Shown here: positions 31,715-42,128 of the stretch, one piece after another
Numbering within the stretch: position 1 is the first letter of the stretch
How the letters are laid out: every line of letters begins with the position of its first letter
DNA from: Salvia splendens
Taxonomy: Eukaryota; Streptophyta; Magnoliopsida; Lamiales; Lamiaceae
DNA length: 64,000 bases
Assembly (NCBI RefSeq): GCF_004379255.2
Contig: NC_056032.1
Span: 30,973,322 to 31,037,321, forward strand
Direction: 5' to 3'
Notes under the pieces: generated by a model
What the model was told of the DNA's origin: nothing
What the model saw: only the letters and a program-made list of their open reading frames with translations
Database searches by the model: none
Made by a program: the position numbers and the translations under genes

Positions 31715-31869
31715 TACCATTTTCTTCCATCTCCTGACGATTGATGAATCTACTCTTTTCTTGCATCTCCTTAAGATTGATGATTTTAATAGCCACAAAA
31801 TTTTTCGTCTGAACATGTGCAATTTTCACCTTTGCAAAGGTGCCACGCCCAAGCACCTTCCCAACTCTT
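31715..31869 (-). pseudogene. Protein-kinase N-lobe fragment (CIPK-like)
   Basis: Minus-strand translation gives VGKVLGRGTFAKVKIAHV followed by FVAIKIINLKEM, i.e. the glycine-rich loop GRGTFAKV and the ATP-binding Lys in VAIK. The wording GTFAKV plus AIK is typical of CBL-interacting kinases (SnRK3). Only about 50 residues remain. The frame is interrupted on one side by the LTR-like sequence starting at 31870 and fades on the other before element E. Other kinase families cannot be excluded. Confidence 0.55.
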
Positions 31870-33200
31870 TGTTGAGGTTTGCACAACGGAAATTGCAAAT
31901 TAAATAAATTCACAAAAGAATCTATTTAGGAGATTATGTGAATCAATTCAATTTCATGCTTCAAAATGTAGAGACATATTATTGTGCAATTAATCACATA
32001 ATTTTAATATGAAATTCTGATATTGAATCTTACAATTTTGATTCTCCAAAGAATCAAATAGGCTTGCTACTTCTCCACGTGTAGATCTTGAAGCAAAACC
32101 AAAGATCTTCTAACCTATGACCCAACTCTAGATCTAACTTCCTTGTGGGAGGAATCTATTAGAAATTATAAGGATCTTGAAGGAGAAGACAAGAAAAACC
32201 AATTGCACACACTTTGCAATTTCGAAATCTCTTATTAGTGAGGAGCTAGAAAATCTTGCAAGCTTGGAGGCTAGGTTTAGGTTTTGTGTGATGTAAAATG
32301 TCACACCTCATTCATTCCTATGTATAGATTTTGTGATGGGCTAGGTTAGGGATCTATGGGGCTTGGACTAGGCCTCCCCATTTGAACATTCTTTACTAAT
32401 TAAATTATAACTCATAATTTAATATAAGTCCAATGGAATATTTCTTGTGCCGCTATGGAAGAAATACTGATTGTCCATCCAATCCGTGATTACAAGCAAT
32501 CCGAGTTAACCTCTTTAATATATTATTTCCCGTATTTAAGGCTTTTTATATCCATTAAATAATTTGTAGTCTGCTATGGACTTTAAAATTAATAAATATT
32601 TTATTTCTAAGAGTTTGTCTAGTACGAGATATATATTAAAATAATATACTTTGCTTTACTATTATTCTTTGATAAAATCCAAATCGGCCAGGTTTCCGAA
32701 TAATAGAAATTTTTTCGAACACCTCTTGGGGATATAGTCAAACTGCGAAAGCACACGATTCAATGTAATAATAAAACTGACATCGCACTAGTTATTAATT
32801 ACTACTCCTCAAGATATCAGGAGTATTTGATTGCGAAAAACCTGCATCTACTGATAAGTTAAAGCAGTGTATGATTAATAACGTATGTCCTATATTATTA
32901 CAATGATTACGAAATATTAAATCTCCAAGACATCGTCTTTCAAAAGATAGCAATAAAGATGTTTCTATACTTTATATCCTTTCAATGTTATACCACACCA
33001 ATGTCTCTAGTCATTCTCAAGGTAAAGATGACTTTCGGATGGACACTGCAACCTTTCGCGATATGTAGCCAAAACCTATCTAGGTTGTGAAAAAATTTTA
33101 CTTCTACAAGGTTCCGGCTGAGTCATCTACTGTGATGACCTGTTCCACTACTCAGCCTTCAATGTAGAAGACTTAGACTGATTTTACTTTTAAGCATTTT
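31870..33200. other. LTR-like or unclassified repeat without coding sequence
   Basis: AT-rich, no credible frame. It begins TGTTGAGGTTTGCACAACGG exactly where the kinase fragment stops, which is the look of a copia-type LTR start. The interior has promoter-like TATA runs but no internal element domains. A matching terminal CA with target duplication was not found, so a solo LTR is only a suggestion. Confidence 0.35.
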
Positions 33201-33566
33201 AATTGAATATAATTAAATATATAATTAAAACGGTCAATGCCCATTAAAGTAAAATACACGGAAGAAAATATTTATTATTCTAATTAAAGAAGAGAATTTA
33301 CAATATATAAGTAATTTATCAAATTTATATAAACTCAAAAAATACTTTTTAGTATACTTGCTGCAACATTGTGTAGTTCCTCCTAAGTGGATTGACAGCC
33401 TCCATGTTGACAGAAACCCAATACTCACGAGATTTGATTTGAAAGTAGAGAGAGAGTTTGAGCAAATTAATAGTTCATGCTACATATGTATTTGTAATGA
33501 GTGACATACTATAACAAAGGAAATAAAATAACACGAAATCTAACCAATATGGAATTAAATTATAAT
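33201..33566. other. AT-rich gene-free stretch
   Basis: No gene or element assigned. A minus-strand stretch around 33355-33430 reads EYWVSVNMEAVNPLRRNYTMLQQ, but it stops after a few codons and was not recognised. Confidence 0.4.
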
Positions 33567-33642
33567 CAGAGGCGGACCAATGTGGGGGTATGGGGTTCCT
33601 TGGAAACCCCACCCAGTTTCCTATTTACTATATTAGGTATAA

Positions 33643-34662
33643 GAGCATCCACTACGTTGTCCCCACACCGTCCCTTAATCATCCCTTAAACTATTATTTG
33701 AGGGTCCCACTGTACTTTATTCCTCCATCCCTTAACTAAGGGACGGAACCTGCAACGCTCCGTCCCTTAACCGTTCCTTATTCCGTCCCTTAAATTACTA
33801 TTCATTCAATTTCATTTTTTATTTTTTTTTCCAACACAATTCAATTAAAACAAATACACTTCATTAAAATTAAAATAACATTACATCATAAAATAAAAAT
33901 ACAACTTAAAATTTAAAAAAAAAACATAATTAAAATCTTAAAAAAATAAAAATGACATAATTTAAAATACAATTTATATGGACATCCTTGAATGTTTTAT
34001 GTTTCACTTTCGATGTGGGACAAAATCATTCTTGGATGTCTCTATAAAAGAGAAACAACCAAGAATGATTTTGTCTCACATCAAAAGTGAAACATAAAAC
34101 ATTCAAGGATGTCTCTATAAAAGAAGAACAACCAAGAATGATTTTATCCCACATTGAAAGTGAAACATAAAATATTCAAGGTTGTCTCTATAAAAGAGAA
34201 GCAACCAAGAATGACTTTGTCCCACATCGAAAGTAGAACATAAAACATTCAAGGTTGTCTCTATAAAAGAGAAGCAACCAAGAATGAGTTTCATAAATTC
34301 ACAAGCCCATCAAATATATGTGGGCTATTACGAATTTCTTGTATTTATTTATTTTATAAAAATTGTTTTTAAATATAAAAACAATTTTTATAAATAAAAA
34401 GTATTTTTTTTAAAATTTGATTTTTTTTAAAAAAAATTGATTTATTGCGTTAGCGTGACGACGCCCACTCGCGGGCCGGCGAGTGGGCGTCACGCATGGC
34501 GCAGGGGCGCGCCACGTCGCCACGGCGCGTGGCGTGACAGCCCGTCCCGTGTCTTGCAGGCACAGGCCGCGGGACGGGACCGCGTGTCGCAACGCGTCGC
34601 GCGAGCGTTCCGTCCCTCCGCGACGGAGCGCGGGACGGTGGCGCGCCGCGTAGTGGATGCCC
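33643..34662. mobile_element. PIF/Harbinger-type MITE nested in the hAT element
   Basis: Terminal repeats GAGCATCCACTACG and CGTAGTGGATGCCC, flanked by TAA on both sides (33640-33642, 34663-34665), the 3-bp target typical of PIF/Harbinger. No coding sequence. The left half is AT-rich with a foldback and 73-bp tandem repeats; the right end (about 34440-34660) is very GC-rich with many CGCG and CGTCGC runs. Confidence 0.78.
33981..34290 (+). repeat. 73-bp tandem repeats with snRNA-promoter-like modules, plus inverted copy
   Basis: CCAAGAATG recurs at 34059, 34132, 34205 and 34278, a 73-bp period. Each unit has TCCCACATCG or a variant (TCTCACATCA, TCCCACATTG), then TATAAA about 32 bp downstream. 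33981-34035 is an inverted copy of the first unit, giving a roughly 54-bp stem with a 23-bp loop. TCCCACATCG is the upstream sequence element of plant U-snRNA genes, and 32-34 bp to TATA is the Pol II-type spacing. No snRNA body follows. Confidence 0.75.
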
Positions 34663-34679
34663 TAATTAGACATCATTAG

Positions 34680-34755
34680 TCAAGTAATTAGTTAGCTCAA
34701 TTGGTTGGCGATTCAGTCATGTAACCAGCTGGTCGTGTGTTTGACTCTCCTTGGT
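34680..34755 (+). other. tRNA-like segment with A-box and B-box
   Basis: TTAGCTCAATTGG (34692-34704) resembles the Pol III A box and GTGTTTGACTCTCC (about 34737-34750) the B box, spaced as in tRNA-derived SINE heads. It lies inside the right part of the hAT-type element. It cannot fold into a functional tRNA as judged by eye. Confidence 0.45.
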
Positions 34756-34913
34756 GAGAATACTATTTATCTCTCTCATTCATATCTCTCGCAGCTCTGT
34801 ATTGTCTCGGGTTGTTTCTAAAATCATCGACACTAAAAATATGCAATTATCGTTAATGTAATTTGTACCCCCTCAAGTATAAAAATAATGCCTCCGCCAC
34901 CACTGATTATAAT

Positions 34914-35348
34914 AATAGAAATATGGACTATGGTTATGCGTTCGCTGAGTCACTATTTCAATTAGAAATTAAATTTAAGAGATAGAGGAAGTATTATATA
35001 GTATTAAATTAATTAATTAGCATTTGAATTAGAGATATAAATGAGTATTGCATAAGTTTATACACAATTAATGTGGACGTCCATGTTATTTTATCGATTA
35101 CTAGAAAAATGGGAGAAGCCCCAATTGTAAAAAATTAGACAACTTGAGAATTTATTAGTCACTTGCAAAAAACTGAAACTGAGATTGAACCTGGAAATTG
35201 AAGATGTGTGTTTTATATTGTAATTTATCCAACAATCTTGCATTGATTCTGTTGGGCTTCAAATCATCCCAAATTGCAGAATTAAAAAATGCATGATATC
35301 GTACTAATGTGGAGTTTGAATATGCATTGACGAACCAAAAGCATTTGG
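34914..35348. other. Intergenic stretch behind the WAK gene
   Basis: AT-rich, no gene recognised; probably the 3' untranslated and downstream region of the wall-associated kinase that ends at 35349 on the minus strand. Confidence 0.4.
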
Positions 35349-38300
35349 TCAACGAGGATTATTCTTCATGTGAGGGAAAATGTTGGGACTCTGATCACTG
35401 TTCAAACTGTATTGGCCGGTTAAATCCCCAGAGCTGATCGGCGCAGTGTAGAGATCTCCCCCAGATTCAATCCGAACACTGTAGAGATCGGCAGCCACTG
35501 CGACGTCGTTCTGATTCATCAACCCGACCGATTCCTCCTCGTCTGCACCTTGATTCGCCCATGGATGTTTGTTGAACTTCCTCAATCCTTCGAGCTCCAT
35601 TGCCACCTCCTTCATCGTCGGCCTGTCTTCGCCGTTCAAGTTCAGGCACCGCTTCACCAGTTGCGCCATCGCCTGCAGCTGCTCCAACGATCCCTCCCTC
35701 ACCACTCTCGGCTCCAGTATCGGGAACAATTTGTTCTCCTTTACCGACATGCAGAAATACGTTGTTAAATTGCGCGTCTCGAGGCTCCTCTCCATGTCGA
35801 TGGGCTTCTTCCCCGTCATCAGCTCTGCCAAAACGACTCCAAAACTATAAACATCGCTCTTTTCTGTTAGCTGGCTTGAGTGGAAATACTCAGGATCCAG
35901 GTAGCCCAAAGTTCCCTGGACCAGTGTTGTCACTTCTGTTTGGTCCAGGGAAATAAGCCTTGAGGCCCCGAAATCCGAGATCTTGGCAGTGAAATGCTCA
36001 TCAAGCAAGATGTTGGCGGACTTGACATCCCTATGGATGATTGGGATGTTGGCCGCCGAGTGGAGGTACGACAGGGCGCCTGCGGCCTCTGACGCGATCC
36101 TCAGGCGGCTCTCCCAGGACAGCCAGGCTGCCCCGGCCTTGTTGATGTGCTCGTAGAGCGTGCCGTGGGAGACATACTCATAGACCAACAGTGGCACCTC
36201 AGCCTCCAAACAACATCCCAACAGTTTGACCACATTCCTGTGATTGATCTGCGTCAGTATCACGACTTCGTTGATGAACTGCTCGATTTGGCTAGCGTCC
36301 ATCACTCTCGACTTTTTTATCGCGACGATGGTGTTGTTGGGCATTATGCCTTTGTAGACCGTGCCATAGCCTCCTCGGCCTAGGATCCGGTCGTCGGCGT
36401 AGTTGTTGGTGGCTTTCTCGAGCTGCTCCGCCGTGAATATCTTTGTCGATTCCATGGAGTTACCTTCTTCGGTGGATGAGAATTGCTGTTTCAGAAGCAT
36501 ACCGCCGTTTTGTTGGAAGAATTTCTCTCTTAGTTTTATCAATTTTCTTTTTTTTAGGCTGAAATATATCAATGTTGCGACAATAATTACGGCTAAGAAA
36601 CTCAATCCGGCACCTGCATTATTAAACAACTTCAATAAGATCACAATATGATGAAAAAATATACAAGTGATCATCAAAAAAATTTAATCCAAAACATAAC
36701 AAATAACGAGCAAATTCATACAGAACTTTACTTTTGGGCAGCCAGAGCAATGATTCAATTTTATAAAGTGCTCTAGGATAAAATATACTCACTTCGATAA
36801 CATGTTTCTATCAACCATCTCTAAGGGCATCTACAATCAGTTTTTTCTTAAATGCTAAAATATTAAATATACTTAATTCTCCATTGTTCTTATTTGAATT
36901 TTATGTATCAGATAAATCAACAAAATATGATAAAGAACACATTTTAAATAAAATAACTCTAATATATACCTATCAAATTACCATTAATTTGAAGCAATTA
37001 ACATCTTCTACATTTTTTTGTTATTTATACTTGCTATTTTAAATATGACATTAATAAAATGTTAGAAATTTGTTAATAAAAACTAAAATTACATAATTAA
37101 ATTAGAAAAATATATAATGAAAAAGAGTATATAATTAAAATACGCTACGTAAAAATTCATAATTTAAATTAAAAGAAATACATAATTCAAATACATTGCA
37201 AAAAAATTAATTTTAATTTAATTAGCACATAATTAAAAATATACTAATGTAAATACATTACAAAAAATGCACAATTTAAAATTTAAAAGTATAGTTGAAA
37301 ATATATAATTTAAATAAAAAGTGCTATTTAAGTAAAAAGACAAAAAATTAAAATAACAATTGAAAAAATACAAAAAAAATGATTCTAGAATTAAAAGGAT
37401 AAAAAGTTGAAATTATGAGAATAAAGAGAAATGTCACATGGTATGCAGCCATTGGTTGTCTTATTCTTGTGCACGCACTCACGCGTAAGAAAGCGTGCTT
37501 AGGACAGCCGCAGTACCGTACTTAAGCAGTAAGCACTTCGCGGTATGCTTTGGCTAACATCGGGATCCAAATGCTTAAACCATTACATACTTCATAAACA
37601 GTAGTATAATATAATACGAGATCTACAAAATACTACTAGCACTTATCTCTAAAATCGACACATACTTCATCAATAATTGTAGTAAAAAACGAGATGTGAA
37701 ATCGTGAAAATTACCTAAGACAACTTTGATGCTTCGATTTGATGAGCTATTACCAATGCAACCTTTACCATTCTTTCGGCCATCCCCACTATCTCCTTTA
37801 GGACAAAAACAATCGTAACCCCCCGGTTTGTTCAAGCAGCCTTTTTTAACACAATCGTCGAGCCCCATTGCGCATTCATCAATATCTACAAACAGAAGCA
37901 CATTATATTTAAAAAAAATACAAACCACAAAATTTAATAATCAGCCCAATTTTAAGGGCATATTAATTTACAAATAAATCACTAAAATTAGTCATATTAA
38001 CTCATACTACACCGTTTTTCTAATGAAATCCGGGATGATATGGCAATCAGATTTTGCAATTATCACCATCAGTTAAACCGCACGAAGTCGTTATGTGTTA
38101 CCGTTGTTTTGTTCACGTAGATAAATCCGTATGTCACATCATCGTAGGGTTCATCAGAAAAATGATGTATGGAATAATTGTGAAATTTTATCATTTAGTT
38201 TTATAAAAACATAGAACGAACCAGAATTTAACTATTATTTTTTATTTATTTGAAAATTTGCTTTTTTAGTTAACAAAAAAAAAAGCATACCTATGCAGCC

Positions 38301-39191
38301 TGGATCCAAATAGGGGTTTCCTTCATAGCCGGAATCACACCGGCAACGGTAGCCTCCCAAGCCGGTGGTGGAATCAACGCAAACACTATTAGCCTTGCAA
38401 GCGTAGTCAGCTGCCGCCGCAGCTCGGTCGCACGTGCTATTCCAAATGGCCCAATCTAAGACGATGGGGACCGTATCCTTGACCCGCTGCATGAAATTGG
38501 GATCGGAAAGGTCCGGCGCGCCGCGAAACTCGAAGCGGTTCTCCTCCCCGAAGAAGGCGTAGCTGCATTGCCCGAAATCAGAGATATTAGTGTGGTTGCT
38601 CAAGCTGGAGAGACGCGTCTCGTAGTACTGAAGCCCCTTGGGCAGCGACGTCTGGCAGCACCCGATCCCCGAGCACGAGCCCCCGATCACGTCCTCCTCC
38701 CTCGAGCACAGCGTGATGCAGCCGCTGGTGAAGTTGCGGCTGCCTCCCCCGTCCACCAGGGCGAAGTCGTCGCACCCGATCACGGTGAACTTGTTGAGCG
38801 GGGAGTAGCTCAGGGGCGTCTCCGTGATGTCGGAGGAGGCGCTGTTTTCTTGAGTTGGTGCTCCCGTTTTGTCATAGCATTTGCGGGCGACCACGTTGGA
38901 GATGCGGCAGCGGTCGTCGGAGATGTCGAAGAAGCGGATGTTGCCGTAGAGGAGCTGAGGGGCGCCGAAGGCGGTGGTGCAGTTGAGCTCGAAGTCTCTG
39001 TTGAGGCCGCAGCCGGAGTTGATGCCGATGCCGAAAGGGTAGGGGACGGTCAGGTTGCCGCACTTGCTGGGGCAGTCGGCTTTCGTGATCGTCGCGCCTT
39101 TGGTGATGTTGTGTGTGTCTCCTACGACGGTGGCGACGTGTGTTTGGGTGCTAGAGAGGAGCCAGGCGAGGAGGAGGAGGAGAGGGAGCAT
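35349..39191 (-). CDS. Wall-associated receptor-like kinase (WAK/WAKL type)
   Basis: Three exons by splice signals and frame: 39191-38291, 37885-37715, 36613-35349; joined length 2337 bases, 778 residues. A plasma-membrane receptor kinase that senses cell-wall pectin fragments or related ligands (family knowledge). Visible: signal peptide ([12 protein letters not shown]), Cys-rich galacturonan-binding region ([15 protein letters not shown]), an EGF-like segment at the end of exon 1, a calcium-binding EGF module starting DIDEC in exon 2, a transmembrane helix at about 361-377 and a kinase. Kinase motifs: [12 protein letters not shown] (435-446), Lys457 in VAIKK, HRD with Asp553, DFG at 571-573, [11 protein letters not shown]. 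All catalytic residues are present, so it should be an active RD kinase. Intron 2 is AT-rich and about 1.1 kb. Confidence 0.92.
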
Positions 39192-40255
39192 GTTTGCTGG
39201 TGTGCTTCAAATTGTTAATTTTGGAGTAATATATGCGGTCGTAAGTTGACTTTGAGGTAGTAGGTAGACGTGCGAGTAATGCGATAAATCCAGCCCAAGT
39301 TGTTCTTTTAAAAAAACAAGACTAGGACAAGTCTTTGCTAATACAAATCAATATAGTATTTGAAATATAATCGAGAGAAGTAAAATACTATATTCAACAA
39401 ACCATGGGCCACTAGCAGCTATTTAAGAATCGGGTGTTAGAAGACTTTGAGGGAAGACTAAGAACGGGTCATAATCCTCCGAAATTGAGTTGTCTTCTAC
39501 TAATAAATAGGAGTACTACTATTACATAGTTTACTTATTTAAATAGAGTTAAACATTTATATTTACTCCTATGATACCGACTTCATATATTCCTCTTACA
39601 TTCATGCAGAATGTACCTATACCCAATTGTGAAGTCAATATGTAGAAAAATGTTAATAGTGACAGTTAAGTCCCAAAACTATTACTTAGTCCCAAAAATT
39701 AATTTGTCGCAAATACTCTATAAGAGAATCCAATTGGATTGAGAAAATAGTAGTCCTCTTTAATGGGGATTAGTTATCACATTAATCTTAGCTATGAGTT
39801 TCGACCAAGTGTAGTAAGAAGTAGCTACCTACATGGCATATTTAATACTATCTCCGTCCCATAATAGATGTCACACTTTCCTTTTTAGTTTGTCTCACAA
39901 AAAATATCACATTTTTTTTTGGAAAAAGTTCTTTCTCACATTAATATAAATATATTATTTTCTCTTTCCACTTAACACACAAAACAATACCTTCTAAAAC
40001 CATATGTCAATCTCCATAATAGATGTGAACGCACATCTCTGAAATTCTCTTATCTCTATACTTTTATCTCTGTGATTTATCTGCAATTAGTTGTTTACTT
40101 GCTTTCAATTGTTCTTTGTTTTCAAAAATTCACAAAATCTTTCGGTTCTCCAAATAATAATTGAGTTTTAGTAGAAGGTAGCCAATTTGTGATTGTTTTC
40201 CCTGTGATCGATATCCGGTACTGACCTTTAGCTATACTAGATCTACTCTTTATAC
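39192..40255. other. Intergenic region upstream of WAK, with a truncated Stowaway MITE
   Basis: Promoter side of the WAK gene. From 39848 (after TA) a Stowaway-like end CTATCTCCGTCCCATAATAG begins; the opposite end with the inverted GGGACGGAG is missing, so the copy is truncated at about 40030. Nothing else recognised. Confidence 0.5.
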
Positions 40256-41255
40256 TTGCAGGTATTTATAGTGCTAATAAAAAGTGCATTGCGGTGGCGG
40301 GGGAGACGAGGCGTCGGCTGTGCGCGAGGCACCAGCCGCGACGGAGAGCAGCAAGGCAGCAGCCATGGCGGCCGCGGTGGCGGCGACTGCAGCGGGGGCG
40401 GTGACGGCGATGGCAGTAGCGGTCGACGGAGGACTTTGTACAAAGAGGCAGAGTCCCTTGCTATTGCCAAGGCTTGGGACGCGGTCACGGCGAATGCCAT
40501 AGTTGGCACGGATCATACCGACATATGCTTCTGGAAACGCGTCCTGGCGATGTACAACAGATTCAAACCGACAGGCAGAGCCGAGCGTACACACTACCAG
40601 GTCCGGAAGAAGTTCGGCAGGATCACTAAAGCCCTCAAGAGGTTCATTGGCATATACGAGAACCAAATGCGCACTGTTGAGAGCAGCCGCAGCGAAGCCG
40701 ACATAAAAGCGTTGTAGATGCAGTTGTTCAATACTGAAGGCTTCCCCAAGTTCGGCTACTGGGAAGAATTTCTCGTTCTGCAGGACTCCCCGAAATTCAA
40801 TGCCATCTTTGAGGAACAGAGTGCTCCTGGTGCAAAGCGTACAAGACTCGGCGTATCCGGCACTACAACAGTAGTAGCGGCTTACGTACCTTCGACCTCA
40901 ACGACGATGTGTTGGAGGAGCCCCCCTCGTCACTCTCCCGGCGCCCACGTCCACAGGGCCAATCCCAGACGCTAGATCCTCCTACCAGTTCTCTGTTGCG
41001 GGCGCGTCTGCATCGCGCCCAGCATCGGCCTCGGCGGTGTTGACCAACACCCTGGAGGTGCAGATGACGAAGCAACTTCAGGATACTTTGTCCTTGTATG
41101 AGAAGTCGGCCGACCCACCCACCAAGCGGATGTACTACGACCTCATACTGAGGCTGAGGTCGAGGTTGGGGTGGGAGGAAGCGGGAGCGGTGGGCGGCGA
41201 CGGCGATGGCGATGGTGAAGAAGAAGCGGCAGATTTTGATGACGCCACCGAGTAG
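40256..41255 (+). pseudogene. PIF/Harbinger ORF1 (Myb/SANT-like) protein, broken
   Basis: Helical DNA-binding type region with LAIAKAWDAVTAN, CFWKRVLAMYNRF, QVRKKFGRITKALKRF, GIYENQ, then stop TAG at about 40715 followed in frame by MQLFNTEGFPKFGYWEEF. A frame change near 40890 precedes the C-terminal part (TKQLQDTLSLYEKSADPPTKRMYYDLI). This is the accessory protein that Harbinger elements encode beside the transposase; plant databases often mislabel it as glutathione S-transferase T3-like. The N-terminus is Ala/Gly low complexity. The right end of the element may be near 41590 (GTGGACAATC then TTA). No left end or transposase was found. Confidence 0.75.
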
Positions 41256-42128
41256 GTGGTGGTGGCGGTGATTTTTCGGTGTTTTTTTAGTTATTTTTTT
41301 AGTGTTTTTAAAAAAAATTCGTTGCATAATTTTACCCCTTTCTATAATACAACGAAGATTTAGTTTTAATTTTTTTTATTGAATGATTTTTTTTATTATT
41401 ATTATTATAGTCCGATAATTTTTATTCTAGTTGAATTAAAATACCTCAAAAAAAAATAATTGGTAGTTTGGGCATGTCCACTTTTAGAGTGGACAAGTTT
41501 TTTGATGGCCTGGCCAAGTCTTGTGACCTAGGCCAAGTTTTTTGTGGCTTGGGCAGGGCAACCGAGCTATCCTCATGTGGACAATCTTAGTGATTGTATG
41601 ACTTGTATTTCAGTTTATTTAAAGAAAAATGGTGGATCGTGTTAGATTATTGATTGTGTTGAAAAGTAATCATTAATTTAGTAACAACAAGATCATACAG
41701 TACGTAATAATTCCAGTTACTTAAAAAGGATGAGAACTCATTGACGACTTCTATACAAAGAGGAACTTCAAGCTGGCTGCGTCGAAAGCCTGTGCTGTGG
41801 TGCTATTCTTTTCAATGGTATATAACTACACACACATAGCATGGACACGTAAAAATGCTGCTTATTTACAGGAACCTTCTATCAAACAATAACCAAAATA
41901 CGAGTCGCTTGGACGTATCTCGATATTGGTGACTTGCATCAAAATTTCAATCACCAAAATGTAGCGCAACTTACAAAGGGCACTATAACAAGACTGACAT
42001 GATGTTCAAACTACAACAGGAGAAGTAGATCCTGCTGCATAAACAAGACCTTTCTTCTACGGGAACGAAAATTACCTACTAGATAATCTCTAAAATTCAG
42101 GCCGAGACTGTTACCTGGATTCATCGCT
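41256..42128. other. Gene-free stretch behind Harbinger ORF1 and 3' region of CHLG
   Basis: Up to about 41600 it is AT-rich element sequence with a small palindrome, GTCCACTTTTAGAGTGGAC (about 41477-41495). From about 41700 to 42128 it probably contains the 3' untranslated region of the minus-strand CHLG gene. Confidence 0.4.

Larger units (their letters stand above)
33567..34905. mobile_element. hAT-type non-autonomous element with 8-bp target duplication
   Basis: Ends CAGAGGCGGA... and ...CCTCCGCCACCACTG are imperfect inverted repeats. They are flanked by the perfect 8-bp duplication ATTATAAT (33559-33566 and 34906-34913), the length characteristic of hAT transposons. No transposase. About 1.0 kb of its length is a nested Harbinger-type MITE. 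The right part contains a tRNA-like segment. Confidence 0.78.

Noticed and set aside
31870..33200. Confident solo LTR of a copia element
   Set aside because: A plausible TG start exists, but no matching CA end with 5-bp target duplication was found; kept only as a low-confidence stretch.
33981..34290. U1/U2/U5/U6 snRNA gene
   Set aside because: USE and TATA-like modules are present but the sequence after the last TATA has no recognisable snRNA body.
34680..34755. Functional tRNA gene
   Set aside because: Only A- and B-box-like sequence; no complete acceptor, D, anticodon and T stems were found by eye, and it lies within a transposon.
36821..37530. Possible Harbinger MITE in WAK intron 2 (TAAGGGCATCTACAATCAG at about 36824)
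   Set aside because: Only a left-end-like sequence; no inverted partner with TAA was found in the intron.
38568..39218. Open frame of 216 codons on the plus strand
   Set aside because: Antisense to exon 1 of the WAK gene. Low-complexity composition results from the GC-rich codons of the real gene; no domain seen.
40256..41255. Host gene for a glutathione S-transferase T3-like protein
   Set aside because: That database name is a common mislabel. The sequence has the SANT-like ORF1 features of Harbinger elements, a stop and a frame change.
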